DNA of 64,000 nucleotides from Citrobacter sp. Marseille-Q6884 (GCF_945906775.1 NZ_CAMDRE010000002.1:1116001-1180000), one strand, 5' to 3'; shown: positions 28,116 through 36,853, numbered from the stretch's first letter. Numbers and translations are program-made. Notes: generated by a model not told the origin, from the letters alone.

Positions 28116-29755
28116 GGTTTTTTCACCTCATCTTTCTTTTCCCTGGAAACCCCGGCAAAGGAAGCGTTACCGAACGGGCTGAGAACCAGCCCTTTGATGT
28201 CATAGCGATAAGCCTGCAGGCGCAGCGAAGAGGCCAGCGGCAGGATCGGTAACTCTTGCGCCAGAATATTTTGGGCTTCGTCATAGGCATCAATGCGCGA
28301 AGAAAGCTGCTGCGAAGACAGGGCTTTTCGCAGAATGCTGTCAAACTCCGGGTCGCACCAGTGCGCAAAGTTGGTTTGCGAGTCAATCGCGGCGCAACTG
28401 AGCAGTGGACGGAAAAAACTGTCAGGATCGTTACTGTCTGTCGCCCAGCCGGACAACGTCAGATCATGGTTCATGTCCATTAACCGCGCCTCCTGAAAAC
28501 GACCTTCAACCGGGACGATGACCACTTTTACGCCAACCTGCGCCATATCTGCCTGGATCAGTTCTGCGGTTTTCAGTGGGCTTGGGTTCCAGGCCTGTGA
28601 ACTGGTTGGTACCCAGAGCTTTAACGTTAAGTTCTCCAGCCCCAGCGCTTTTAACTGTTCGCGTGATTTTGCCGGGTTGTATTCTGTAATTTTAGCTTCG
28701 TTGTCATAGGCCCACGAGGCGCGCGGTAAAATAGATGCCGCCGTTTCTGCCGTACCGTAGTAGATAGACTGCATCAGACGCTGATTGTTGATTGACAGCG
28801 CAAGCGCATGGCGCACGGCAGGGTTGTTCAGCGGAGGTTTATTGGTATTGAACGCCAGGTAGGCAATGTTCATACCCGGGCGTAGCGTCAGGCGCAGACG
28901 GGGATCGTCACGCAAAATACTGAGCTGACTGGCTGCAGGCCAGGCCAGAACGTCGCACTCACCGGTGAGCAGTTTCGATAAACGACCGGTTCCGCCAGAG
29001 CCGAGATCCACAACCACCTGCGGCATGAGAGGTTTACCGCGCCAGAAATTGTCGTGACGCTGTAGTCGGATATATTGTCCCGCGCGATTTTCCGAAAGCT
29101 GGAATGGACCGGTGCCGACCGGTTGCCTGTCGAGCAACTCCTGGCGATCCTCTTTTGCCAGATTCGCGGCATACTCTGCTGACATCACGGAAGCATAGTG
29201 TGTGGCCAGGTGCCACAGGAAGGAGGCATCAGGCTGGGTCAGACGAAATTCAACGGTGTTGTTGTCCAGCTTACGGACGCTTTGTACGTTATCGGCGAAC
29301 TGGAGGCTGTCGAAGTAGGGGAAACTGCCGCCATTAACGTTATGCCACGGATGTTGACGGTCAAAGATGCGCTCGAAGGTGAACACGACGTCGTCTGCAT
29401 TCAGTTTACGCGTTGGGGTAAACCAGGCGGTCTTTTGAAAGGGCACGTCGCGGCGCAAGTGAAAACGGTAGGTTGCACCGTTATCCAGCACCTCCCAGCT
29501 TTCGGCCAGTTCAGGCACCAGTCGATAGGTGTAAGGATCGACATCAAGCAGCCGGTCATAGAGCTGGGCAGCCAGTGTATCGACAATCAGACCACTGCTC
29601 GCTTTTTGCGGGTTGAACGTATTGACCTGCCCGCTCACGCAATAGACAAACCCGCTGTCGCGAATATCCGCGTGCGTGGTCTGTTCCGGCGCAGCAACTG
29701 CCTGACCACACAGAAATCCAGCCATCACGATCAGAGATGATAAAACCAAGCGCAT
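28112..29755 (-). CDS. sapA: Periplasmic peptide-binding protein SapA
   Basis: A 547-residue solute-binding protein of the oligopeptide-binding (SBP_bac_5) family. It has a Sec signal peptide (about 1-21, LVLSSLIVMAGFLCGQAVAA) and the family core GLIVDTLAAQLYDRLLDVDPYTY, WEVLDNGATYRFHLR, and PVGTGPFQL. In Salmonella it binds cationic antimicrobial peptides and haem for import and degradation. It is the first gene of sapABCDF. Beyond its start lies an accessory patch instead of the ymjA-puu operon of E. coli K-12; its promoter should be within 29756-29857. Confidence 0.95.
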   Translation of the reverse strand: MRLVLSSLIVMAGFLCGQAVAAPEQTTHADIRDSGFVYCVSGQVNTFNPQKASSGLIVDTLAAQLYDRLLDVDPYTYRLVPELAESWEVLDNGATYRFHLRRDVPFQKTAWFTPTRKLNADDVVFTFERIFDRQHPWHNVNGGSFPYFDSLQFADNVQSVRKLDNNTVEFRLTQPDASFLWHLATHYASVMSAEYAANLAKEDRQELLDRQPVGTGPFQLSENRAGQYIRLQRHDNFWRGKPLMPQVVVDLGSGGTGRLSKLLTGECDVLAWPAASQLSILRDDPRLRLTLRPGMNIAYLAFNTNKPPLNNPAVRHALALSINNQRLMQSIYYGTAETAASILPRASWAYDNEAKITEYNPAKSREQLKALGLENLTLKLWVPTSSQAWNPSPLKTAELIQADMAQVGVKVVIVPVEGRFQEARLMDMNHDLTLSGWATDSNDPDSFFRPLLSCAAIDSQTNFAHWCDPEFDSILRKALSSQQLSSRIDAYDEAQNILAQELPILPLASSLRLQAYRYDIKGLVLSPFGNASFAGVSREKKDEVKKP

Positions 29756-29857
29756 AATTTTTAAGAGATTATGTATAAAGAAGCTATCTTACTAATATTT
29801 AATGACATTCGCCATTACCGTTTGTGTTTGGGGACATCATGGGGGCTGTAGAGTTGG

Positions 29858-30020
29858 TCACCGCGCAGTGAACTTCGCGAGTTGGTCAACATTCATACGC
29901 ACTAGCCACGTTGAATATACCTCATAAACTATCTTAGCATTTTCATGACCTGTCTGACGCGCAATAAACGATTGATTCGCCCCGTTAGAGGGTAACCCTG
30001 GTGTGTAACGTGTCATGTAT
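29858..30020 (-). pseudogene. C-terminal remnant of a phage tyrosine integrase
   Basis: Reading leftward, an open stretch of about 54 codons ending in TGA (complement 29858-29860) encodes GANQSFIARQTGHENAK, IVYEVYSTW and DQLAKFTAR. GHENA is the box II His/Gly region and VYEVYS carries the catalytic Tyr of lambdoid tyrosine recombinases. No start codon or upstream catalytic Arg region is present, so this is a decayed end of an integrase. It lies between sapA and the acyltransferase and marks the site as a former phage integration point. A second remnant with the same motifs lies near 63.3 kb. Confidence 0.75.
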
Positions 30021-30086
30021 GTACAGTAAATATCCAAAACAGGGCGTTGGATTGGGAATGCACAACGATTAATAGGGGGGGTTTTT

Positions 30087-30128
30087 ATGCAGTCAAAACA
30101 GGTGAGTTTTATTTTTTGTTATGTCTGA
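30087..30128 (+). other. 13-codon open frame with strong ribosome-binding site (possible leader or truncated phage gene)
   Basis: ATG at 30087 follows AGGGGGGG and a T run, and the frame (MQSKQVSFIFCYV) stops at TGA 30126-30128. It stands about 100 bases before the acyltransferase start. It could be a leader peptide, the surviving 5' end of a phage gene, or chance. No homology can be claimed from 13 residues. Confidence 0.25.
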
Positions 30129-30233
30129 GATGACATCTTGTTCACCCGAAGGGTAATTTGTAAACTCAGTACGATTAATATGTCATGGTGCAGATTGGCT
30201 GCGTTGTTACACTATCCTGGAATCCGGTCGATT

Positions 30234-32243
30234 ATGGTTAATAAGTCGTCCCGTCCTGCCTCACCCGCCCCTAAAGCATTTCGCCATGATATCAATGGAC
30301 TGCGAGCATGGGCAGTATTGGCGGTCGTATTTTATCACTTTGGCATACCCGGATTCAGCGGCGGTTTTGTTGGCGTTGATGTGTTTTTTGTCATATCTGG
30401 TTTTTTGATGACGGCCATCATCGTTAATGGACTGGAACGCGATAATTTCTCATTGTGGGGATTTTATCTGGCGCGAGCCAGACGAATTATTCCGGCCTTA
30501 ATAGTGCTATGTGCCATATTGCTCATTATTGGCTGGTTATGGTTGCCCACAGCAGATTATCGCGTTCTGTCGATCAACGTGGTAACCGCACTTACTTTTA
30601 TTTCCAATCTGAAGTTCTGGCGCGAGGCCGGTTATTTCGATATCGCTTCTCGCGAAAATTGGTTGCTGCACACCTGGTCACTCTCACTGGAGTGGCAATT
30701 TTATATTTTGTTGCCTGTGGGCTGCCTGTTTATTTGGCGTTGGTTTGGCTGTCGGGGCCTTAAGTTTGTGCTGCTCGCCGCAGGTCTGTTGTCACTCGCG
30801 CTTTCTATTTACGCCAGCCCTCGGTTCCCTGGCAGCGCATTTTATTTATTGCCCACGCGGGTTTGGGAATTGTTAGCCGGAGGATCAGTATGGTGGCTAA
30901 CGCGTCGGCATTCCATGCCACAACTTCCTGCGCGTGCGGTAGAGTGTGTCGGTTTTCTATTAATTGCATTGTCGGTCACTTTACTTGATGCAACCCGGCC
31001 ATGGCCCGGGGCTTATGCCATGGTGCCGGTGCTGGGTGCTATGCTCGTTCTGGCGGCTAATCGTCAACAATCTATTTTTACATCAACCATTCTCACCCGT
31101 CAGATAGGGGCCAACTCTTACTCTATTTATCTTTGGCATTGGCCGTTGGTGGTACTGCTAAGCTATGCCGATAAACAGGACAATCCCGCGTGGATTGTGG
31201 GCGGAATAGTGGGCAGTGTACTGTTGGGAAAAGTCTCTTTATTACTCGTGGAAACACCGGCGCGTAGGCAACTTGCGCGAGTCTCTATGGGTAAGCAGAT
31301 CGGGGTGTTAGGGCTGGTCGTGTTAAGCGTTGGATTGATGGCCGTGGGAGCACGCTATCAACAGGTTGAAGGTCGCATTGACCCGGCGATTGAATTAGCG
31401 ATGATCCCGAAGCTTGATTATGCTTCCCGATTCGAAAAGTGTTTGCTGGTACCGGGAAAAGGGAGTGAATCGCCGATGTGTAGCCATGGCAAAGGTGAGG
31501 TAACGGCAATTCTATTAGGTGATAGCCATGCGAGTATGCTGGTTTCTGCTGTCGCTGATGTTGCTCCCGGTTCTGTGATTGAGTTGACCTATGCGAGTTG
31601 CCCGACGGTATTAGGTATGAAACGTCGGGAAGATAGTCATGATGACTGTAAGCTTTTTAATGATAGCGCTATTAATTTGCTTAATAACGAATACAAAAAT
31701 AATCAGGTCATTATTGCAAACAGAAGCAGTCTGGCTATCCTGGGGCAAAATGAAAAGGACGCCTTTTTCAATATCCCGATGGGATTCTTTGATACTCCGT
31801 ACGAACATCCAAACCCGGCGTTAAATAAACAGTTTACTCAGCAACTGATCAAAACCATGTGCTCAATTGAGAACCGCGAGAGGGTATTTTTGGTGCGTCC
31901 AATCCCTGAAATGGCGACTGATGTTCCCAATACCATGGCCAGAGCACTGATGTTTGGCAAACCTCCCCACAAAATATCTATTTCACTGACAGAGTATCGC
32001 CAGCGCCAACAAGTCATTTGGGCGGCACAGGATGAGGCTGCGCTACGTTGTGGCGTCAAGATTCTCGATCCTCTCCCTTATCTTTGCCACGACGGACGCT
32101 GTTGGGCAGAGGCAGAGGGACGCCCGCTTTACGCAGATAGTAATCATCTGAGTGAGTTCGGGAGTTCGCTGTTGAAGCCGATGTTCCGGCAAGCATTTAA
32201 GCCAGCGTCAGACACTGAGGCGACACAAGCGCCTCAACGTTGA
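30234..32243 (+). CDS. OafA/Oac-type membrane acyltransferase with SGNH domain (probable O-antigen acetyltransferase)
   Basis: A protein of about 669 residues. The N-terminal acyltransferase-3 domain (about 15-370) has ten or so membrane spans, the catalytic-type VVFYHFGIPGF (His near 34) and GGFVGVDVFFVISGFLMT. The periplasmic SGNH domain (about 430-660) has LLGDSHAS and the DSNHLSEFG Asp-His motif. This two-domain design is that of O-antigen or peptidoglycan O-acetyltransferases, so it probably acetylates LPS in the periplasm. I chose ATG 30234 (MVNKSSRPA); the frame is open further upstream but only from TTG or a poorly placed ATG. It lies beside an integrase remnant and is probably phage-borne. 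Confidence 0.82.
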   Translation: MVNKSSRPASPAPKAFRHDINGLRAWAVLAVVFYHFGIPGFSGGFVGVDVFFVISGFLMTAIIVNGLERDNFSLWGFYLARARRIIPALIVLCAILLIIGWLWLPTADYRVLSINVVTALTFISNLKFWREAGYFDIASRENWLLHTWSLSLEWQFYILLPVGCLFIWRWFGCRGLKFVLLAAGLLSLALSIYASPRFPGSAFYLLPTRVWELLAGGSVWWLTRRHSMPQLPARAVECVGFLLIALSVTLLDATRPWPGAYAMVPVLGAMLVLAANRQQSIFTSTILTRQIGANSYSIYLWHWPLVVLLSYADKQDNPAWIVGGIVGSVLLGKVSLLLVETPARRQLARVSMGKQIGVLGLVVLSVGLMAVGARYQQVEGRIDPAIELAMIPKLDYASRFEKCLLVPGKGSESPMCSHGKGEVTAILLGDSHASMLVSAVADVAPGSVIELTYASCPTVLGMKRREDSHDDCKLFNDSAINLLNNEYKNNQVIIANRSSLAILGQNEKDAFFNIPMGFFDTPYEHPNPALNKQFTQQLIKTMCSIENRERVFLVRPIPEMATDVPNTMARALMFGKPPHKISISLTEYRQRQQVIWAAQDEAALRCGVKILDPLPYLCHDGRCWAEAEGRPLYADSNHLSEFGSSLLKPMFRQAFKPASDTEATQAPQR

Positions 32244-32276
32244 CGGATATGATCCAATGAATTGTTGTCAGGAACG

Positions 32277-33251
32277 CTAAAGCTGATGCTTTTTAAGTAA
32301 TGCGCGGAGCTGATGGTAGGTGAGTCCGAGTAATTCAGCCGCTTTTTTCTGGTTAAATTTTGCCTGTTGCAAACTGGATTGCAGAAATTCTTTTTCCTGA
32401 CGCTGCTGAAACTCACGTAAATCCAGCGGTAATGATGGCCGTATTTCGCTGTCGTCCTGGGGCTGCGGTGAAGTGATATTTCGTTGAAAAGGGTCAATCA
32501 CAATGTCATCCAACGGGTAGTCACTGGTGCCATGTCGGTAGACTGAACGCTCAACGACGTTTTTCAGTTCTCGAATATTACCCGGCCAGCGGTAGTGCAG
32601 CAGAGTGTCTCTGGCGTGCGTGGTAAATCCTGGAAATAACGGTAAGCCCATCTCCCGGCACATCTGGATGGCAAACTGCTCGGCCATTAACATGATATCG
32701 CTTTGCCGCTCACGTAAAGGAGGCAGTTGCACCACATCAAACGCCAGTCTGTCGAGAAGATCCGCGCGGAAAGTACCTTCACTCACCATCTTTGGCAAAT
32801 CGGCATTCGTTGCACAGACCAGACGTACATTGACTTGCAGCGGCTGACTACCGCCGACACGTTCCAGTTCCCCATACTCAATGACACGCAGGAGTTTTTC
32901 TTGTACCAGCATCGGGGCGGTCGCCAGTTCATCGAGGAACAGTGTCCCGCCATCGGCGCGCTCAAAGCGGCCCGGATGGCGTTTTTGTGCGCCGGTAAAC
33001 GCGCCCGCTTCGTGGCCAAACAGTTCAGAGTCGAGCAGGTTTTCATTGAGTGCAGCACAGTTCAGTGAAATAAACGGCCCTTGCCAGCGAGAGGAGAGGT
33101 AGTGTAAGCGGTTGGCGATTAATTCCTTGCCCGTCCCCCGTTCGCCGATAACCAGTACCGGTTTATCCAGCGGGGCCAGCCGGGAAACCTGTTCCAGCAC
33201 CTCAATAAAACTATTGGCTTCGCCAAGAAGATTGTCTTTGTATCCGGCCAT
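32277..33251 (-). CDS. pspF: Sigma-54 enhancer-binding activator PspF
   Basis: A 324-residue AAA+ activator of the phage-shock regulon. It has no receiver domain; its activity is held down by direct binding of PspA. Walker A GERGTGKE (near 37-44), the sigma-54 contact loop EAGAFTGAQKR (near 83-93), Walker B GGTLFLDEL and the arginine-finger region are all present. The C-terminal Fis-type HTH is KKAAELLGLTYHQLRALLKKH. ATG 33249-33251 (MAGYKDN) matches the E. coli start; an in-frame start five codons earlier is less likely. It is divergent from pspA across the enhancer region. Confidence 0.97.
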   Translation of the reverse strand: MAGYKDNLLGEANSFIEVLEQVSRLAPLDKPVLVIGERGTGKELIANRLHYLSSRWQGPFISLNCAALNENLLDSELFGHEAGAFTGAQKRHPGRFERADGGTLFLDELATAPMLVQEKLLRVIEYGELERVGGSQPLQVNVRLVCATNADLPKMVSEGTFRADLLDRLAFDVVQLPPLRERQSDIMLMAEQFAIQMCREMGLPLFPGFTTHARDTLLHYRWPGNIRELKNVVERSVYRHGTSDYPLDDIVIDPFQRNITSPQPQDDSEIRPSLPLDLREFQQRQEKEFLQSSLQQAKFNQKKAAELLGLTYHQLRALLKKHQL

Positions 33252-33349
33252 GATGAAATTCACCACTTGTTAGTGTTATTCACCAATTTAACCTAATTTT
33301 GTCGTCAGGTAAAATTTACCATTTGATGGATAATCAATGAGTTAAAAAG
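33252..33349. promoter_or_regulatory. pspF-pspA enhancer (UAS) and IHF region
   Basis: In E. coli this interval holds two PspF-binding sites, an IHF site and the sigma-70 promoter of pspF. Here it is equally short and AT-rich, with two related tracts, TTCACCACTTG-TTATTCACC and CAGGTAAAATTTACCA, the latter containing GGTAAAATTTACC, a perfect 13-base palindrome (33308-33320). Assignment of individual sites is inference from position. Confidence 0.55.
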
Positions 33350-33350
33350 T

Positions 33351-33366
33351 TGGCACGCAATCTGCA
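33351..33366 (+). promoter_or_regulatory. Sigma-54 promoter of pspABCD
   Basis: TGGCACGCAATCTGCA matches the -24/-12 consensus TGGCACRN4TTGCW with invariant GG and GC at the right spacing. It lies 55 bases before pspA and downstream of the enhancer region. Together with PspF this explains inducible expression of pspABCD. Confidence 0.92.
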
Positions 33367-33421
33367 TTACCTCAGCAGCAGGGCATTGCCCACTATCAGA
33401 ACAGTCAGTGAGGATTACATT

Positions 33422-34090
33422 ATGGGTATTTTTTCTCGTTTTGCCGACATCGTGAACGCCAACATTAATGCGTTGCTGGAAAAGGCTGAAGATCCGCAGA
33501 AACTGGTGCGGTTAATGATCCAGGAAATGGAAGACACGTTGGTCGAGGTTCGCTCAAATTCGGCGCGTGCGTTGGCGGAAAAGAAACAGTTATCCCGTCG
33601 TATTGAACAGGCCACCGCACAACAGGCTGAGTGGCAGGAAAAAGCGGAGCTGGCGCTGCGTAAAGAGAAAGAAGATTTGGCGCGTTCTGCCTTAATTGAA
33701 AAGCAGAAACTGACCGATCTGATCACCTCTCTGGAGCATGAAGTGACGCTGGTGGACGATACGCTGACGCGGATGAAAAAAGAGATCGGTGAGCTGGAAA
33801 ATAAACTCAGCGAAACCCGTGCGCGTCAGCAGGCGCTGGCGCTGCGTCATCAGGCGGCGAGTTCTTCCCGCGATGTGCGTCGTCAACTGGACAGCGGTAA
33901 GCTGGATGAAGCGATGGCACGTTTTGAATCTTTTGAGCGTCGTATTGATCAGATGGAAGCAGAAGCTGAAAGCCACAACTTCGGTAAGCAAAAATCGCTG
34001 GATCAGCAATTTGCTGACCTGAAAGCAGATGATGAAATCAGTGAGCAATTGGCGCAGTTGAAAGCCAAAATGCAGCAAGACAAGCAATAA
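33422..34090 (+). CDS. pspA: Phage shock protein A
   Basis: A 222-residue peripheral inner-membrane protein of the PspA/IM30 (ESCRT-III-like) family. It binds and inhibits PspF in unstressed cells; under membrane stress it moves to the membrane through PspB and PspC and oligomerises to limit proton leak. It begins MGIFSRFADIVNANIN, the amphipathic membrane-binding helix. The rest (about 25-220) is long charged coiled coil. ATG 33422 gives the E. coli length. It is the first gene from the sigma-54 promoter. Confidence 0.97.
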   Translation: MGIFSRFADIVNANINALLEKAEDPQKLVRLMIQEMEDTLVEVRSNSARALAEKKQLSRRIEQATAQQAEWQEKAELALRKEKEDLARSALIEKQKLTDLITSLEHEVTLVDDTLTRMKKEIGELENKLSETRARQQALALRHQAASSSRDVRRQLDSGKLDEAMARFESFERRIDQMEAEAESHNFGKQKSLDQQFADLKADDEISEQLAQLKAKMQQDKQ

Positions 34091-34098
34091 TAATACCT

Positions 34099-34120
34099 GG
34101 CGACGCCCGAACGCGTCGCC
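34099..34120 (+). other. Hairpin in the pspA-pspB gap
   Basis: GGCGACGC (34099-34106) and GCGTCGCC (34113-34120) form a perfect 8-bp GC-rich stem without a T run. It could protect the pspA mRNA 3' end and help keep PspA in excess over PspBC. Function is inferred. Confidence 0.5.
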
Positions 34121-34144
34121 GCTCATCACCTGTAAGGAGTACTC

Positions 34145-34369
34145 ATGAGCGCGCTATTTCTGGCCATACCGTTAACCATCTTTGTGCTGTTTGTTTTACC
34201 GATCTGGTTATGGCTGCATTACAGCAACCGTTCCAGTCGCGGCGAGTTGTCGCAAAACGAACAGCAACGCCTGGTGGAACTGAACAATAACGCGCAGCGT
34301 ATGCGTGAGCGTATTCAGGCGCTGGAAGACATCCTTGATGCTGAGCATCCGAACTGGAGGGATCGCTAA
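34145..34369 (+). CDS. pspB: Phage shock protein B
   Basis: A 74-residue inner-membrane protein that works with PspC to sense envelope stress and relieve PspA inhibition of PspF. There is one N-terminal span (about 3-24, LFLAIPLTIFVLFVLPIWLWL), followed by a cytoplasmic helical or coiled region (ELSQNEQQRLVELNNNAQRM). The ribosome-binding site AAGGAG is at 34133-34138. Its stop overlaps the pspC start (TAATG). Confidence 0.95.
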   Translation: MSALFLAIPLTIFVLFVLPIWLWLHYSNRSSRGELSQNEQQRLVELNNNAQRMRERIQALEDILDAEHPNWRDR

Positions 34370-34728
34370 TGGGAGGCGTTAATCTGAACAAAAAGTTATG
34401 GCGTATCCCGCAGCAGGGCATGGTTCGTGGGGTCTGTGCGGGTATCGCACAGTATCTGGACGTTCCGGTAAAACTGGTGCGGATTCTGGTCGTATTGTCG
34501 ATCTTCTTCGGCTTGGCCTTTTTTACGTTAGTGGCTTACATCGTACTGACGTTTGTACTGGACCCGATGCCGGATAATTATGCGTCTGGTGAGCAACAGC
34601 CTTCCAGCGGTGAACTGTTGGATGCTGTGGATCGTGAACTGGCCGCGAGTGAAACGCGTTTGCGGGAAATGGAGCGTTATGTGACGTCAGATACCTTCAC
34701 ATTGCGCAGCCGCTTTCGTCAATTGTGA
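34369..34728 (+). CDS. pspC: Phage shock protein C
   Basis: A 119-residue inner-membrane stress sensor. The N-terminal cytoplasmic PspC domain (LNKKLWRIPQQGMVRGVCAG) is followed by membrane segments at about 37-65 and a C-terminal leucine-zipper-like region (LLDAVDRELAASETRLREMERYV) that contacts PspA. It starts in the pspB stop codon and is translationally coupled. Confidence 0.96.
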   Translation: MGGVNLNKKLWRIPQQGMVRGVCAGIAQYLDVPVKLVRILVVLSIFFGLAFFTLVAYIVLTFVLDPMPDNYASGEQQPSSGELLDAVDRELAASETRLREMERYVTSDTFTLRSRFRQL

Positions 34729-34736
34729 GGATTGAG

Positions 34737-34967
34737 ATGAATAATCGCTGGCAACGTGCCGGGCAAAGGGTGACGCCGGGCTTTAAAATAGCAGGTAAGC
34801 TGGTTCTCCTTACTGCGCTTCGCTACGGTCCGGCGGGTGTCGCGGGGTGGGCGGTAAAATCCGTCGCCCGACGCCCTCTGAAAATGGTGCTGGCATTGGT
34901 GCTTGAGCCGTTGTTGAGTCGTGCCGCGGCAAAACTGTCTAAGCGCTATTCGAGCAAACAATCCTGA
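34737..34967 (+). CDS. pspD: Phage shock protein D
   Basis: A 76-residue small peripheral inner-membrane protein, the last gene of this psp block. It matches E. coli PspD from MNNRWQRAGQRV; the core KIAGKLVLLTALRYGPAGVAG and KSVARRPLKMVLALVLEPLLSRAA is conserved. I chose ATG 34737 over an in-frame start four codons earlier, using TGAGGATTGAG as ribosome-binding site. In E. coli pspE would follow here; in this window it lies 14 kb away. Confidence 0.93.
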   Translation: MNNRWQRAGQRVTPGFKIAGKLVLLTALRYGPAGVAGWAVKSVARRPLKMVLALVLEPLLSRAAAKLSKRYSSKQS

Positions 34968-35093
34968 TCGTCAATACAGCATAATCAAGCAACAATTCAT
35001 CAACATCCCCACTATTAATTTGCGGCAGCTCACAAATACGATTTTTTGGCTGCCAAAATTCTTTTATACCCCCCTCCAGACCGCCTCGTCTGA

Positions 35094-35122
35094 TTGACAG
35101 CTTATTTTCTGCAGAGTAGTCT
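35094..35122 (+). promoter_or_regulatory. Candidate sigma-70 promoter of the ycjM operon
   Basis: A consensus -35 TTGACA (35094-35099) is followed after 17 bases by TAGTCT (35117-35122). Transcription would begin near 35129, right at the candidate operator. This also argues against the in-frame ATG at 35131 as the ycjM start. Confidence 0.6.
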
Positions 35123-35131
35123 CTTGCGTCA

Positions 35132-35146
35132 TGGGACCGCTACCAC
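35132..35146. promoter_or_regulatory. Candidate YcjW operator, copy 1
   Basis: TGGGACCGCTACCAC occurs here, just past the predicted -10, and again identically at 45068-45082. Ten of the 14 positions of TGGGACCGCTACCA match its own reverse complement, the pattern of LacI-family operators. YcjW, the LacI-type protein of this cluster, is the obvious candidate binder; this is inference. Confidence 0.55.
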
Positions 35147-35157
35147 GAGAAATTAAG

Positions 35158-36840
35158 GTGAACCAAGAAATCCAAAAATGCCTGAGTGAAGTCTATGGAG
35201 ATACATTTACTCCGAACCACTATGAGGCGTTAATTAAACGTTTAGAAAAATCTAAAGAATTAATTAATAAAGTCCGTAAAGCGCATTGGGATGAGAGCGA
35301 TGTCGTGCTCATTACTTACGCTGATCAATTTCACGGAGCAGATCAAAAGCCACTTCCTGTGTTTAATCACTTTTATAATGAATGGCTTAAGTCAACCTTT
35401 TCTCACGTCCATCTTTTACCCTTTTATCCGTGGTCATCGGATGATGGTTTTTCAGTAATCGATTACCATCAGGTTGCCGAAGAAACAGGGGACTGGAATG
35501 ATATTAAACAATTAGGCCAATCCAGTCGACTGATGTTTGATTTCGTTTGTAATCATATGTCAGCTAAAAGCGAGTGGTTTAATAATTATTTACAACAGGT
35601 AGAGGGCTACGACAATTTCTTTATTGCAATGGACCCCAATACGGATCTGAGCAATGTTACTCGTCCTCGTGCATTACCTTTATTGACGCCGTTTACAGTG
35701 AAAGATAATACGGTGCGTCATTTGTGGACGACGTTTAGTGAAGACCAGATTGATCTCAACTATGAAAATCCGGTTGTGCTGTTGGCCATGGTCGATGTGC
35801 TGTTGAGCTACCTTGAACAGGGTGCAGACTATGTGCGCCTTGATGCTGTGGGTTTTATGTGGAAAGAGCCCGGCACGTCCTGCATCCATCTGGAAAAAAC
35901 ACACCAGCTTATCAAACTGTTCCGCGCGATTGCTGACTGTGCTGCGCCAGGCACCGCCATCATTACTGAAACGAACGTCCCGCATAAAGACAACATTTCC
36001 TACTTCGGAAATGGGCAGGATGAGGCGCACATGGTGTACCAGTTCTCGCTGCCGCCACTGGTTCTGCATGCGGTACAACGTCAGGATACAACGGCATTGT
36101 GTCAGTGGGCGCAATCACTGGAACTGCCATCCGACGACACCACCTGGTTTAATTTCCTTGCCTCGCATGACGGCATTGGACTTAACCCATTACGTGGTCT
36201 GTTACCAGAAGAAGAAATCATGAAACTGGTGACGGAATTACAACAGGAAGGCGCACTGGTTAACTGGAAAAATAACCCTGATGGTAGTCGCAGTCCGTAT
36301 GAAATTAACGTGACCTATATGGATGCGCTCACGCCGGGCAATAGCAGCGATGCTGAGCGGTTTGCCCGTTTTATCCTTGCTCACGCTATTTTATTGAGTT
36401 TCCCGGGTGTACCTGCGGTGTACATTCAAAGCATTCTGGGCTCCCGTAATGATTACAAAGGTGTGGAAACGCTGGGATACAATCGAGCCATCAACCGTAA
36501 GAAATATCAGGTAGAGCAAATAGAAGCTGAATTGTCAGATGAGAACAGCTTACGCCATGCTATTTATCATGAGTTATCCAGGTTGATCGTTATTCGACGG
36601 AATAATAAAGCATTCCATCCAGATAGTGATTTTGAAATTAGCAGTATCACGCCAACCGTTATGCAAATTAAACGCACTGCGAAAACGGGCGAAGAAATTA
36701 CCGGGTTATTTAATGTCAGCGCTCATGATCAAACCGTCCATATTGATATGGAAAATGGATTTGATCTGATTAGCGAAATTAATATTCCGCGTGGGGAATT
36801 AACGCTGCACGCCTGGCAGGTTATGTGGGTTAAAATATAA
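35158..36840 (+). CDS. ycjM: Glucosylglycerate phosphorylase-type GH13 enzyme YcjM
   Basis: A protein of about 560 residues in the sucrose-phosphorylase-like branch of GH13. The E. coli enzyme is reported to phosphorolyse glucosylglycerate. The (beta/alpha)8 motifs are visible: LMFDFVCNHMSAKSEW, ADYVRLDAVGFMWKEPG (nucleophile Asp), IITETNVPH (acid/base Glu) and FLASHDGIGLNP. I chose GTG 35158 (VNQEIQKCLSEVYGD), which gives about the E. coli length. An ATG at 35131 is in frame but overlaps the predicted transcription start and operator. It is the first gene of the ycj operon. Confidence 0.9.
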   Translation: MNQEIQKCLSEVYGDTFTPNHYEALIKRLEKSKELINKVRKAHWDESDVVLITYADQFHGADQKPLPVFNHFYNEWLKSTFSHVHLLPFYPWSSDDGFSVIDYHQVAEETGDWNDIKQLGQSSRLMFDFVCNHMSAKSEWFNNYLQQVEGYDNFFIAMDPNTDLSNVTRPRALPLLTPFTVKDNTVRHLWTTFSEDQIDLNYENPVVLLAMVDVLLSYLEQGADYVRLDAVGFMWKEPGTSCIHLEKTHQLIKLFRAIADCAAPGTAIITETNVPHKDNISYFGNGQDEAHMVYQFSLPPLVLHAVQRQDTTALCQWAQSLELPSDDTTWFNFLASHDGIGLNPLRGLLPEEEIMKLVTELQQEGALVNWKNNPDGSRSPYEINVTYMDALTPGNSSDAERFARFILAHAILLSFPGVPAVYIQSILGSRNDYKGVETLGYNRAINRKKYQVEQIEAELSDENSLRHAIYHELSRLIVIRRNNKAFHPDSDFEISSITPTVMQIKRTAKTGEEITGLFNVSAHDQTVHIDMENGFDLISEINIPRGELTLHAWQVMWVKI

Positions 36841-36853
36841 TAAGGAATATTTC

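Noticed and set aside
29198..29740. Open frame of 180 codons opposite sapA
   Set aside because: It is fully antisense to a well-conserved solute-binding protein with no independent evidence.
35131..35157. ATG start for ycjM at 35131
   Set aside because: It coincides with the predicted transcription start and operator, has no ribosome-binding site, and makes the protein longer than the family.
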